From: Acidobacteriota bacterium
GTDB taxonomy: Bacteria; Acidobacteriota; Vicinamibacteria; Vicinamibacterales; UBA2999
Direction of reading: 5' to 3'
DNA: 9,130 nucleotides
Assembly (NCBI GenBank): GCA_020851835.1
Contig: JADZBZ010000389.1
Span: 1 to 9,130, forward strand
Part shown: piece after piece, positions 1-6,647 of the stretch
How the letters are laid out: every line of letters starts with the position of its first letter
Position numbering within the stretch: the stretch's first letter is position 1
Notes under the pieces: model-generated
The model's input: only the letters and a program-made list of their open reading frames with translations
Database searches by the model: none
Told to the model about the DNA's origin: nothing
Position numbers and translations under genes: made by a program

Positions 1-1
1 C

Positions 2-280
2 TCGCCGTCTCCGGTCCGGGCCGCTGCGCCAGACGACGACACCCTGACGATGACACGGACGTCCGGCGGCCAGACCGTGTGCGTGGTGGTGCGTCTCCGC
101 GGGCAGGGAGTCGTACGCCTGACGACCCTCGGCGGCGGTGTGCACGCCTGGCGCGTCCGCTTGACCAGCGAAGACGCGCTGTTTGCCGAAGACCCGCTTC
201 CGCCCGTGGTCAGCCCGGATGGCGCGGGCCTGCGGATCGCCTTCGAGCGGCCGGCCGCCGTCATCCTGGAGCAGGCATGA
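2..280 (+). CDS. treZ: Malto-oligosyltrehalose trehalohydrolase, C-terminal fragment (5' end outside window)
   Basis: The reading frame is open from the window edge to a TGA at 278-280, giving about 92 residues of a protein that begins upstream. TreZ (GH13) hydrolyses the linkage next to the trehalosyl end of malto-oligosyltrehalose in the cytoplasm and releases trehalose. The visible part fits the small C-terminal beta domain of that family: a strand-rich stretch, then HAWRVRLTSEDALFAED, then a hydrophobic ending AAVILEQA. No catalytic residues are present, because the barrel lies outside the window. The assignment rests on this tail plus the immediately following treY, whose ATG overlaps this stop codon (ATGA at 277-280), the usual treZ-treY arrangement. 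Another GH13 enzyme of the pathway, such as GlgX/TreX, is possible but fits less well. An internal ATG at 50 is not a real start, since the frame is open before it. Confidence 0.75.
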   Translation, partial: SPSPVRAAAPDDDTLTMTRTSGGQTVCVVVRLRGQGVVRLTTLGGGVHAWRVRLTSEDALFAEDPLPPVVSPDGAGLRIAFERPAAVILEQA

Positions 281-3225
281 CCAGGCCCGGCAGGAAGACA
301 CCGCTCAGTACCTACCGGCTGCAGTTGCGCCCGGGGTTCACGTTCGCGGACGCGTCCGCCGTGGTGCCGTATCTGGCGTCGCTGGGCATCACCGACTGCT
401 ACTGCTCGCCCATTTTCACGGCCCGTCCTGGCAGTACGCACGGGTACGACGTGTGCGACCACAATCAGATCAATCCGGAGTTGGGCGGAGAGGCCGGCTT
501 CCTGGCCTTCGCCGCGACCCTGCGCGATCACAGCCTGGGCCTCATCATGGACTTCGTGCCCAATCACATGGGCAACGACCCCCGCACCAATCACTGGTGG
601 CGCGACGTCCTCGAGAACGGCCCGAGTTCGCCTTTCGCGCAGGTGTTCGATATCGACTGGAACCCGATCAAGCTCGAACTGCGGGACCGGCTGCTCCTGC
701 CTATCCTGGGAGAACAGTACGGCGCGGCGCTCGAGAGCGGGCAGCTGCAGCTCGCCTTCGACGTCGGCGCGCTCGTGCTCGACTATCACTCGCACCGGCT
801 CCCCGTGAATCCCAGGAGCGCGGCCACGGTGTTCGAAGCCGACCTCAACGGTCTGGCCGCCGCCCTCGGCGAGGATCACCGGGACCTGCGGGAGTATCGG
901 AGCATCATCACCGCCCTGCGCAACCTGCCTCCCTACATCGTCCGGGATCCGGCGCGGGTGGAAGAGCGCCAGCGGGAGAAGGAGGTCGCGCGGGACCGGA
1001 TGGCCACGCTGGCGGCCGCGTCCCCCGCCATCGAGCAGCACATCGAGTCCGCCCTGGCCCGGTTCAACGGCACGCCCGGGCAGCCGGACAGCTTCGATCC
1101 GCTCCACGAGTTGCTGGAGCTGCAGGCCTATCGGCTGGCATCGTGGAAGACCGCGTCCGACGAGATCAACTACCGGCGCTTCTTCGACATCAACGACCTG
1201 GCAGGCCTTCGCGTCGAGGATCCGCAGGTCTTCGACGACATCCACCGTCTGCTGCTCGACCTGACCGGACGGGGTCTGGTGAGCGGTCTGCGGCTCGACC
1301 ACATCGACGGCCTGGCCGACCCGGCTGCTTATCTCGAACGACTCCAGGCCGGCATCCGTGACGCGCGGCGGCACCACGGCGATCCCGCACCGGACGGCGA
1401 GGCCTTCCACGTCGTGGTCGAGAAGATCCTGTCACTGGGCGAACAGCTCCCGCCGGGCTGGGAAACGGCTGGCACCACGGGCTACAACTTCCTGAACGAC
1501 GTCAACGGCATATTCGTGGATCCACGTCACAAGCGCCGATTCTGGAGCCTCGGTGTTCGCTTCACCGGCCGCAGCGACCCGCTCGCCGACGTCGTCTACG
1601 ACAGCAAGCGCCTCATCATCAGCACGGCGCTGTCCAGCGAGTTCCAGGTGCTGGTCAACGCCATCAACCGGCTGTCCGAGAGCCAGCGCGGGTCCCGCGA
1701 TTTTACGATGAGCAGCATTCGCCGCGCCCTGAGGGAGGTAGTGGGCTGCTTCCCGGTGTATCGCACCTACGTGAGCCGCGAAGGCGTGAGCCAGTCGGAT
1801 CGCAGCGTCGTGGACGCGACGCTGGCGGCCGCCCGCGCGAGGAACCCCGCGCTCGAACCCTCCATCTTCGAATTCCTGCGGTCGGTGCTCCTGCCCGAGC
1901 CGCCCGCCGCCGACGCGCCACCCGACGCCGTGCGACTCTACGAGCGCCGGCTCGAAGTGGCCATGAAGTTCCAGCAGTACACCTCGCCGGTCCAGGCCAA
2001 GGGCGTCGAAGACACCGCGTTCTTCCGCTTCAACCTGCTCCTGTCGCTCAACGAGGTTGGCGGCGAGCCGGACCGGTTTGGCCGATCGGTCTCGCACTTC
2101 CACCAGGCCGCGCGCGAACGGCTCGCCCGGTGGCCGGCCGAGTCGACGGCCACCGCCACCCACGACACCAAGCGCGGCGAGGACGCGCGGGCGCGGCTGA
2201 ATGTGATCTCGGAGATGCCCAACGAGTGGCGCGATGCGGTGCATCGCTGGACGCGCATCACGCGTCCGGCACGCGTCCTGGTAGACCGCAACCCGGCGCC
2301 CGACGGCGGCGACGAGTATCACTTCTATCAGTCGCTGCTGGCGGTGTGGCCGGCCGAACCCGCTGGCGCACCCGTGCCTCCATCCGCGCCGGACGGGCTC
2401 GACCAGCGGCTTGGCGAGGCGATGACCAAGGCCATCCGCGAGGCCAAGCTCCATACGAGCTGGATCAACCCCAATGCGGCATACGAAGAAGCGGTGGTCC
2501 GCTTCGTGAACGAGACGCTGCACGGCGCGGTGGCGCCGGCGTTTCTCGCCGCGTTCGTGCCCCTGGCCCGCCGCGTGGCGCGACTGGGGGCCTTCAATGC
2601 CCTTGGCCAACTGGTGCTCAAGCTCGTCTCGCCCGGCGTACCCGACTTCTACCAGGGCACCGAGCTCTGGAATCTCACGCTGGTGGATCCCGACAACCGG
2701 CGGGCGGTGGACTACGGCGAGCGATCCGCCGCCCTCGCGGCGCTCGATCCCCTGCTGGCCATCTCGGCTTCGGGCGAAGGCCTCGTGCCGCCTGAGGCCC
2801 TGCACGGGCTGCTCGACACCTGGTACGATGGGCGGTTCAAGCTGTACGTCACCGCGTGCGGACTGCGCGCGCGGCGCGCCAGCCGGGAGCTGTTCCTGAG
2901 CGGCGACTACGTCGCGCTCGAATCCGAAGGGTCGAGAGAGTCGCATCTGATCGCCTGCGGCCGCTCCGCCGGCGCCGACGTGGTCGTGGCGGCCGTGCCG
3001 CGGCTGATCTCCGAACTCGACCGCGGTGAAGGCCCGCTTTTGCTGCCCTCCGACGCCTGGATGGACACGCGCATTGCGCTGCCGGCGGCCTGGGCCGGCC
3101 GTCGCTGGCGGAATCTGCTGAGCGGTGCCCTGCTGGACCCTGTCGTCGTGGCCGGCACGTCGTGCCTGCCGGCCACGCAACTGTTTGCCGATCTGCCCGT
3201 CGCCCTCCTGCGCGTGCACGCCTGA
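277..3225 (+). CDS. treY: Malto-oligosyltrehalose synthase (GH13 family, TreY)
   Basis: This 982-residue enzyme is complete. TreY is a cytoplasmic intramolecular transglucosylase that turns the reducing-end alpha-1,4 bond of a malto-oligosaccharide into the alpha,alpha-1,1 bond of trehalose; TreZ then cuts trehalose off. The GH13 motifs appear in order: the N-terminal STYRLQL (11-17), SPIFTARPGSTHGYD, region I DFVPNHM (92-98), region II GLRLDHIDGL with the expected nucleophile Asp341, region III VVEKIL with the expected acid/base Glu382, and region IV THDTKRGED with His629-Asp630. Typical TreY segments PVQAKGVEDTAFFRF and PGVPDFYQGTELW are also present. The length is near the upper end for the family, whose actinobacterial members have roughly 770 residues. 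The extra length lies mostly between region I and region II, including a charged, probably helical stretch (about residues 225-265), as in other long TreY proteins. The frame is open upstream to position 79, but ATG 277 is preferred: it starts just before the conserved N-terminus and overlaps the treZ stop (ATGA), which suggests translational coupling. Confidence 0.96.
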   Translation: MTRPGRKTPLSTYRLQLRPGFTFADASAVVPYLASLGITDCYCSPIFTARPGSTHGYDVCDHNQINPELGGEAGFLAFAATLRDHSLGLIMDFVPNHMGNDPRTNHWWRDVLENGPSSPFAQVFDIDWNPIKLELRDRLLLPILGEQYGAALESGQLQLAFDVGALVLDYHSHRLPVNPRSAATVFEADLNGLAAALGEDHRDLREYRSIITALRNLPPYIVRDPARVEERQREKEVARDRMATLAAASPAIEQHIESALARFNGTPGQPDSFDPLHELLELQAYRLASWKTASDEINYRRFFDINDLAGLRVEDPQVFDDIHRLLLDLTGRGLVSGLRLDHIDGLADPAAYLERLQAGIRDARRHHGDPAPDGEAFHVVVEKILSLGEQLPPGWETAGTTGYNFLNDVNGIFVDPRHKRRFWSLGVRFTGRSDPLADVVYDSKRLIISTALSSEFQVLVNAINRLSESQRGSRDFTMSSIRRALREVVGCFPVYRTYVSREGVSQSDRSVVDATLAAARARNPALEPSIFEFLRSVLLPEPPAADAPPDAVRLYERRLEVAMKFQQYTSPVQAKGVEDTAFFRFNLLLSLNEVGGEPDRFGRSVSHFHQAARERLARWPAESTATATHDTKRGEDARARLNVISEMPNEWRDAVHRWTRITRPARVLVDRNPAPDGGDEYHFYQSLLAVWPAEPAGAPVPPSAPDGLDQRLGEAMTKAIREAKLHTSWINPNAAYEEAVVRFVNETLHGAVAPAFLAAFVPLARRVARLGAFNALGQLVLKLVSPGVPDFYQGTELWNLTLVDPDNRRAVDYGERSAALAALDPLLAISASGEGLVPPEALHGLLDTWYDGRFKLYVTACGLRARRASRELFLSGDYVALESEGSRESHLIACGRSAGADVVVAAVPRLISELDRGEGPLLLPSDAWMDTRIALPAAWAGRRWRNLLSGALLDPVVVAGTSCLPATQLFADLPVALLRVHA

Positions 3226-3229
3226 CGTG

Positions 3230-3272
3230 CCCGGGCCTGGTGCGGCCGCCCCCGCACGCGGGCCAGCCCGGG
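3230..3272. terminator. GC-rich hairpin between convergent treY and ycaQ-like genes
   Basis: An imperfect inverted repeat lies in the 132-base gap between the two stop codons. CCCGGG at 3230-3235 can pair with CCCGGG at 3267-3272, CTGG (3237-3240) with CCAG (3263-3266), and inside these TGCGG (3241-3245) with CCGCA (3252-3256). There is one bulged base and an asymmetric internal loop. Neither side has a run of T, so this is not a classical intrinsic terminator. Its position suggests it could stop transcription from both directions, but in DNA this GC-rich such structures also arise by chance. Confidence 0.35.
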
Positions 3273-3357
3273 TGTAGGCGAGCCGGCGCGCGGGTGAAGC
3301 CCGTCGCGGAACACCCTGAGAGCACGGTCCTCGCCTCGTTCCACCTTCAGTTGGCGG

Positions 3358-4446
3358 CTACGGGCCAAGGCGGAGGAACCATTGCACGCGCGCGAGTTCC
3401 TCGTCCAGCGCACGCGCGAAGACTCGTCCGCGGGGCACATGGCCAGCAACGTATCCCAGCGCGGCTTGCAGCCTGTCGCCCTTCAGCGACAGATTGGCCC
3501 AGCCGACCACCCGGTCGCGCCACAGCACGGGTAGCGCGTAGTAGCCGAACTTCCGTTGTGGGGCTGGCGTGTAGGCCTCGAACCGGTAGTCCCAGCCCCA
3601 CAGGACACTGAAACGCCGGCGGTCCCACACGATGGGGTCGAATGGCGCGAGCAGGCGCACGGTGTCGTCCACCTCGCGCATCGCCAGTGGCTCATCCCCG
3701 GGCCAGTACCAGTCGATGCCTTCCACCCGCGCGTGGGCGAGGCGCCGCTTCGCCCTGGCGAGGGCCGGCCTGATGTCGGCCTCCCATTGCGGCACCCCGA
3801 GCCGGAGCCGGTTCAGCAGCCACGACAGTGTGGCCGACGGCAGCGGTGCATAGGTACGAACCAGTACGTCCACCAGCGCATCGAGCCGAGCGCGGCTCTC
3901 CGGAGCGCCGGTGGCCGGGACCGCCGGAACGGGCGGCGCGTAGATCCGGATACCGCCTTCGCGGCCCGCGACGCGCAACAGGCCCCGGTAGTGGAGGTGT
4001 TCCAGCAGGTGTGTGGTCGCGCTGGATGATCCGCCCCAGTAGTTGGTCACCGACCCGTGGGCGAAGTGGGCGTCCACCTCGCGCGGATGCGCGCGGCCCC
4101 GGGCGAGGACGAAGGCGAGCACGGCGTCCGACGTGCGCCGGCCCGGCGCCGGCCACGGGCCGAGACGGCCCCTCGGGTGCATCAGCGCGTGAATGTCACG
4201 CGGAACGAATCCGTAGTTGACGAAGAAGCCCTCTTCGAGATCGAGGCCGGGATAGGACCGCTCGAGGTCGCCGGCACGGTAGCCCGATACGCGGTGCCGC
4301 AGCGTGAGGTCCTGCGCCCGTGCGGGCGCCCGGATCGGGTCCGCCTGCACGAAGCCCAGTCGCGTCAGCGCGTCGGGCAGGGCGGTCGGCGCAAACAGCG
4401 TGCGCGCCGCGGTCGCCCGGCGGAGCCGGACGCGTGTCGGTATCAT
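3358..4446 (-). CDS. YcaQ/AlkX-like winged-helix DNA glycosylase (HTH_42 family)
   Basis: The 362-residue protein matches the winged-helix HTH_42 (DUF1006) family, which includes E. coli YcaQ (AlkX) and Streptomyces AlkZ. Characterised members remove bulky alkyl adducts or unhook interstrand DNA crosslinks. The family signature is clear in the C-terminal half: LLAPFDPIVWDRRR (265-278), then LWGWDYRFEAYTP (from 282), KFGYYALPVLW, and VVGWANLSLKGDR. The N-terminal helix pair contains GFVQADPI with Gln34-Ala35-Asp36. This fits the Q-x-D motif that I recall for YcaQ-like members, against Q-x-Q in AlkZ-like ones. The ATG at 4446 is chosen because GAGGA lies six bases upstream; a GTG at 4476 would add ten residues but has no ribosome binding site. 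The length is close to the family norm. The gene follows the prepilins on the same strand after a 106-base gap and converges on treY, so it is probably transcribed on its own. The family is secure; the exact lesion repaired is not. Confidence 0.9.
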   Translation of the reverse strand: MIPTRVRLRRATAARTLFAPTALPDALTRLGFVQADPIRAPARAQDLTLRHRVSGYRAGDLERSYPGLDLEEGFFVNYGFVPRDIHALMHPRGRLGPWPAPGRRTSDAVLAFVLARGRAHPREVDAHFAHGSVTNYWGGSSSATTHLLEHLHYRGLLRVAGREGGIRIYAPPVPAVPATGAPESRARLDALVDVLVRTYAPLPSATLSWLLNRLRLGVPQWEADIRPALARAKRRLAHARVEGIDWYWPGDEPLAMREVDDTVRLLAPFDPIVWDRRRFSVLWGWDYRFEAYTPAPQRKFGYYALPVLWRDRVVGWANLSLKGDRLQAALGYVAGHVPRGRVFARALDEELARVQWFLRLGP

Positions 4447-4552
4447 GGCGCGTCCTCGCGTGCCTGTCGGTGGCACCAGGGCTGGCGTTGATGTTCCGCC
4501 GTCGGCACCAGATCACGCGCCGCCACGGCGAAAGTGGGTCGTGAGCCGCCGG

Positions 4553-5146
4553 TCAGGGGACGATGATCGGGGGCGGATCGCCCGGCCGGCGCGGAGCGCG
4601 ACCGCCGGGACCGCGCTGCACGGGGCTGCCCCCAGGCGAAGGCGAGCGCCCCTCGGTAGTCACGATCGGAGAGGGATCGCCGAAAATGGCCCCTTCCACG
4701 CCGACCCAGTAGTAGTTGTCGCCCGTGCCACCCGAGGTGAGCGGCTCGGCCGTGGCGTAGTAGGAGCTGGTGAGGTCGGCGGCCGGAACGCCATTGCAGG
4801 CGTCGAGCTGGCCAGCGGTTCCGTCACTGCCGCGGAGCAGGTTGATGCGGTAGCCGCTCTTCTCCACGACATCGGCCATGCCCAGGTCGGGGCTGATGAA
4901 GGCGACGCCGCCCTCCTCGGGCGCCGCCCCGAGTTGCGTGAGCCGCGAAGCGAAATCCCCGCCGGCGCATGTCGTGGCGTAGGTCTGCTGCGCATCGGCG
5001 ATCACGCGGAGGGAGGCGATGGCGGAGGTTTCGTTGGCGTGCCGCCGGGCCCTCAACAGCCCGGGCACGGCAATCGTGGCCAGCAACCCGGCAATCGCCA
5101 GGACGATGAGTAATTCCACCAGCGTGAAGCCACGGGCACGGCTCAT
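4553..5146 (-). CDS. Type IV pilin-like prepilin with Pro/Gly/Arg-rich C-terminal extension (downstream paralogue)
   Basis: The 197-residue protein starts with a class III (type IV prepilin) signal: a six-residue leader MSRARG, then FTLVELLIVLAIAGLLATIA. Prepilin peptidase would cut after Gly6 and methylate the new N-terminal Phe, and Glu at mature position 5 is present. The hydrophobic helix (mature residues about 1-24) anchors the subunit in the inner membrane before assembly. The globular part holds two cysteines (in TTCAGG and DACNGV) that could form a disulfide, a FISPDLG segment, and YYWVGVEGAIFGDPSPI, like the tails of pilin-like proteins in deep-branching Gram-negatives. After mature residue 171 a 20-residue tail follows (RGPGGRAPRRPGDPPPIIVP) that the upstream paralogue lacks. 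The ATG at 5146 is preferred; a GTG at 5158 would give a 10-residue leader, and neither has a good Shine-Dalgarno sequence. It may be a major or minor pilin or a type II secretion pseudopilin; no assembly genes are in view to decide. Confidence 0.88.
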   Translation of the reverse strand: MSRARGFTLVELLIVLAIAGLLATIAVPGLLRARRHANETSAIASLRVIADAQQTYATTCAGGDFASRLTQLGAAPEEGGVAFISPDLGMADVVEKSGYRINLLRGSDGTAGQLDACNGVPAADLTSSYYATAEPLTSGGTGDNYYWVGVEGAIFGDPSPIVTTEGRSPSPGGSPVQRGPGGRAPRRPGDPPPIIVP

Positions 5147-5198
5147 TCGATAGATCACGCTACAGGAGAACCCGAGCTGCCGTCCACTGCCTCGCGCC

Positions 5199-5236
5199 GG
5201 CGCCCTGGCCCGGCTTCACCGGGGGGGCTCGGCGCC
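5199..5236 (-). terminator. Possible hairpin between the two prepilin genes
   Basis: GGCGCC at 5199-5204 can pair with GGCGCC at 5231-5236, and between them CCCGG (5209-5213) pairs with CCGGG (5219-5223) around a five-base loop. On the minus strand this lies after the stop of the upstream prepilin and before the start of the downstream one. It could partly terminate transcription or protect an mRNA end, lowering expression of the second copy. There is no T-run, and the local GC content makes chance pairing likely. Confidence 0.25.
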
Positions 5237-5271
5237 CTGCGCCCGTGGCGGTCCAATGAGCCCGGTCGCCC

Positions 5272-5844
5272 TTACTGGATGGGCGCGCCGCCCGGCGTCG
5301 CGGACAGGCCGGCGGTTTCCACGATGTCCGCCGTGTCGCGGAAGATGGTCCCCGCGACGCCGAGCCAGAAGTAGAGCGTGCCCGTGGAGCCTGGAGCAAC
5401 CGGATCGGCACTGGCGTAGAAGGTGCTGGACAGCTGGGCACCCGTCACACCGTTGCAGGCGTCGAGCGCCCACGGTACGCCGTCGGTTCCCGCCGCCATG
5501 GTGACGGTGTAGCCGCTCTTCACGACCGAGTCCGCGACGCCCAGGTCGGGGCTGATGAACGGCACGCCACCCGACGCGGGCGCGGTGGCCAACTGCGTCA
5601 GGGTGGCCGCGAAGGCGCCGTTGGCGCAGGTCGTGGAGTAGGCACGCTGGCTGCTGCTGATGGCGCGCAGCGACGCGATGGCGGACGCCTGGTTGCCCGC
5701 ACGCCGGGCACTGAGCAACCCGGGCACGGCCACGGCGGCGATGATCCCAATGATCGCCACCACGATGAGGAGTTCGATCAGCGTGAAGCCCGCGTCAGTT
5801 CGCCCCACCACGACCGGGCCCTCCGATGTCTCTTCGTTCGCCAT
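5272..5844 (-). CDS. Type IV pilin-like prepilin (upstream paralogue)
   Basis: The 190-residue protein is the sister of the next gene downstream. The leader is MANEETSEGPVVVGRTDAG (19 residues), followed by the prepilin peptidase site G|FTLIELLIVVAIIGIIAAVA with Glu5 of the mature protein. The 171-residue mature part aligns end to end with the downstream paralogue without a gap, at about 100 identities by hand count. Conserved blocks are AVPGLL-ARR, SAIASLR, TTCA-G-FA--LTQL, FISPDLG-AD-V-KSGY, LDACNGV and W-GV-G-IF-D. Both cysteines are conserved. It ends at PGGAPIQ with no tail. The frame extends upstream to GTG 5955 and includes an ATG at 5910, but those residues are not pilin-like and would overlap msrA or its ribosome binding site, so ATG 5844 is chosen; even this leader is long for a type IV pilin. 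No strong Shine-Dalgarno sequence precedes it. The gap to the downstream paralogue is 125 bases, so co-transcription is plausible. Confidence 0.88.
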   Translation of the reverse strand: MANEETSEGPVVVGRTDAGFTLIELLIVVAIIGIIAAVAVPGLLSARRAGNQASAIASLRAISSSQRAYSTTCANGAFAATLTQLATAPASGGVPFISPDLGVADSVVKSGYTVTMAAGTDGVPWALDACNGVTGAQLSSTFYASADPVAPGSTGTLYFWLGVAGTIFRDTADIVETAGLSATPGGAPIQ

Positions 5845-5936
5845 GCTGCGGGTGAGCTTACAAGGATCGCGCCACTGCAGTGTGATACAAGAATATGTGA
5901 TTTCGTGCATGAATTGTGGAGGAATGAGCCAACGAT
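5845..5936. promoter_or_regulatory. Divergent intergenic region between prepilin and msrA genes
   Basis: This 92-base stretch must carry the promoters for leftward prepilin and rightward msrA transcription. Its middle (about 5878-5915) is visibly richer in A/T than the surrounding coding DNA. TGTGAT occurs twice in direct orientation (5881-5886 and 5896-5901), with a third related TGTGAC at 5936-5941. I could not identify a convincing -35/-10 pair on either strand, so individual promoter elements are not called. Confidence 0.5.
5918..5923 (+). promoter_or_regulatory. Shine-Dalgarno-like GGAGGA upstream of msrA
   Basis: GGAGGA is a strong match to the anti-Shine-Dalgarno complement, but it lies 13 bases before the GTG at 5937, longer than the usual 5-9. 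The ATG at 5924 directly after it is out of frame with msrA. The site favours GTG 5937 over ATG 5961, which has no ribosome binding site, but not decisively. Confidence 0.45.
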
Positions 5937-5948
5937 GTGACAAATCGT
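5932..5948. repeat. Inverted repeat ACGAT-N7-ATCGT over the msrA start
   Basis: ACGAT at 5932-5936 and ATCGT at 5944-5948 are perfect inverted five-base arms separated by seven bases, and the proposed GTG start of msrA lies in the spacer. It could be an operator or a weak mRNA hairpin that limits initiation. Five-base arms are short and could be chance. Confidence 0.3.
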
Positions 5949-6578
5949 GGCACATCTGCTATGACAGAAACTGCGTTGACCACATTGCCAGCTCCCGTGT
6001 TCGACCCTGGGCCCGACGCCGATGTGGCCCCTGCCACGATCGTGTTGGCGGGCGGCTGCTTCTGGTGTGTCGAGGCCGTCTTCCTGCCACTCTCTGGCGT
6101 ACTCGGCGTCCGTTCAGGATACGCCGGCGGCACCCCCGACACGGCCAGCTACCAGGTCGTCTGCAGCGGCACGACCGACCACGCCGAAGCCGTGGAGGTG
6201 CGCTACGATCCGGCGACGATCTCGCTCGGCCGGCTGCTGCAGGTGTTTTTCGAAGTGGCGCACGACCCGACGCAACTGAACCGGCAGGGCCACGACCGGG
6301 GCCGTCAGTACCGATCGGCCGTCTTCTACCGCACCCCGGCAGAGAAGGCCGTGGCCGACGCTTACATCCGCCAGCTCGACGCCGCGCAGGTATTCGCGGC
6401 GCCCATCGCCACCACGCTCGAACCGCTCGAGGCCTTCTACGAGGCTGAGGGCTACCACCAGAACTACGCGGCGCGGAACCCGGCGCAGCCCTACGTGCTC
6501 TTCACGGCCCTGCCCAAGGTGGAGAAACTGCGCGAGAGCTACAGCACGCTCCTGCGGCCGACGTCGCCCAAGGCCTAG
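5937..6578 (+). CDS. msrA: Peptide-methionine (S)-S-oxide reductase MsrA
   Basis: The 213-residue protein reduces the S-epimer of methionine sulfoxide in proteins and free methionine, repairing oxidative damage, normally with thioredoxin as reductant. The MsrA core is complete: the active-site loop GGCFWC with catalytic Cys41, then SGYAGG, VVCSGTTDHAEAVEVRYD, GHDRGRQYRSAVFY and YHQNYAARNP. The residue after Cys-Phe-Trp is Cys44 rather than the common Gly, and the C-terminal tail has no cysteine; the third cysteine is Cys76 in VVCSG. The first 30 or so residues are not conserved and show no clear signal peptide, so a cytoplasmic location is likely. The start could be GTG 5937 (used here; distant GGAGGA upstream) or ATG 5961, eight codons later; an in-frame TGA at 5925 rules out anything longer. 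It is divergent from the prepilins and convergent with the TonB-dependent receptor gene, so it is probably monocistronic. Confidence 0.93.
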   Translation: MTNRGTSAMTETALTTLPAPVFDPGPDADVAPATIVLAGGCFWCVEAVFLPLSGVLGVRSGYAGGTPDTASYQVVCSGTTDHAEAVEVRYDPATISLGRLLQVFFEVAHDPTQLNRQGHDRGRQYRSAVFYRTPAEKAVADAYIRQLDAAQVFAAPIATTLEPLEAFYEAEGYHQNYAARNPAQPYVLFTALPKVEKLRESYSTLLRPTSPKA

Positions 6579-6647
6579 ACCTGACGCGCCAGGTGCCAAT
6601 CCCGGTCGGGGGGCCATAGCCCGGACAACGCGCTCAGAGGTCGCCGG

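Noticed and set aside
79..276. Extension of the treY frame upstream to position 79, adding 66 residues
   Set aside because: The added residues are Arg/Pro-rich without family similarity and lie entirely inside treZ; TreY proteins start just before STYRLQL, and ATG 277 sits in the expected overlap.
1432..3219. Long minus-strand open frame (595 codons) opposite treY
   Set aside because: treY on the plus strand has unmistakable family motifs throughout. Stop codons are rare in GC-rich DNA, and the antisense translation is rich in Arg, Gly and His with no recognisable domain.
3556..4491. Several plus-strand frames of 130-160 codons opposite the YcaQ-like gene
   Set aside because: The minus-strand frame carries HTH_42 family motifs along its length; the opposing frames have none.
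4497..4530. CGCCGT/ACGGCG inverted repeat between the downstream prepilin and the YcaQ-like gene
   Set aside because: The six-base stem has a 22-base loop and no T-run on either strand; it is too weak to call a terminator.
5948..5960. TGGCAC resembling the -24 element of a sigma-54 promoter near the msrA start
   Set aside because: The GC of the -12 element is not at the required distance and the site lies at or inside the msrA coding start.
5660..6448. Plus-strand frame running from the prepilin region into msrA in another phase
   Set aside because: It crosses an intergenic region, overlaps two well-supported genes on both strands and encodes no recognisable domain.
6579..6594. ACCTG/CAGGT inverted repeat just after the msrA stop codon
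   Set aside because: A five-base stem with a six-base loop and no T-run; the position suits a terminator but the structure is too small to support one.
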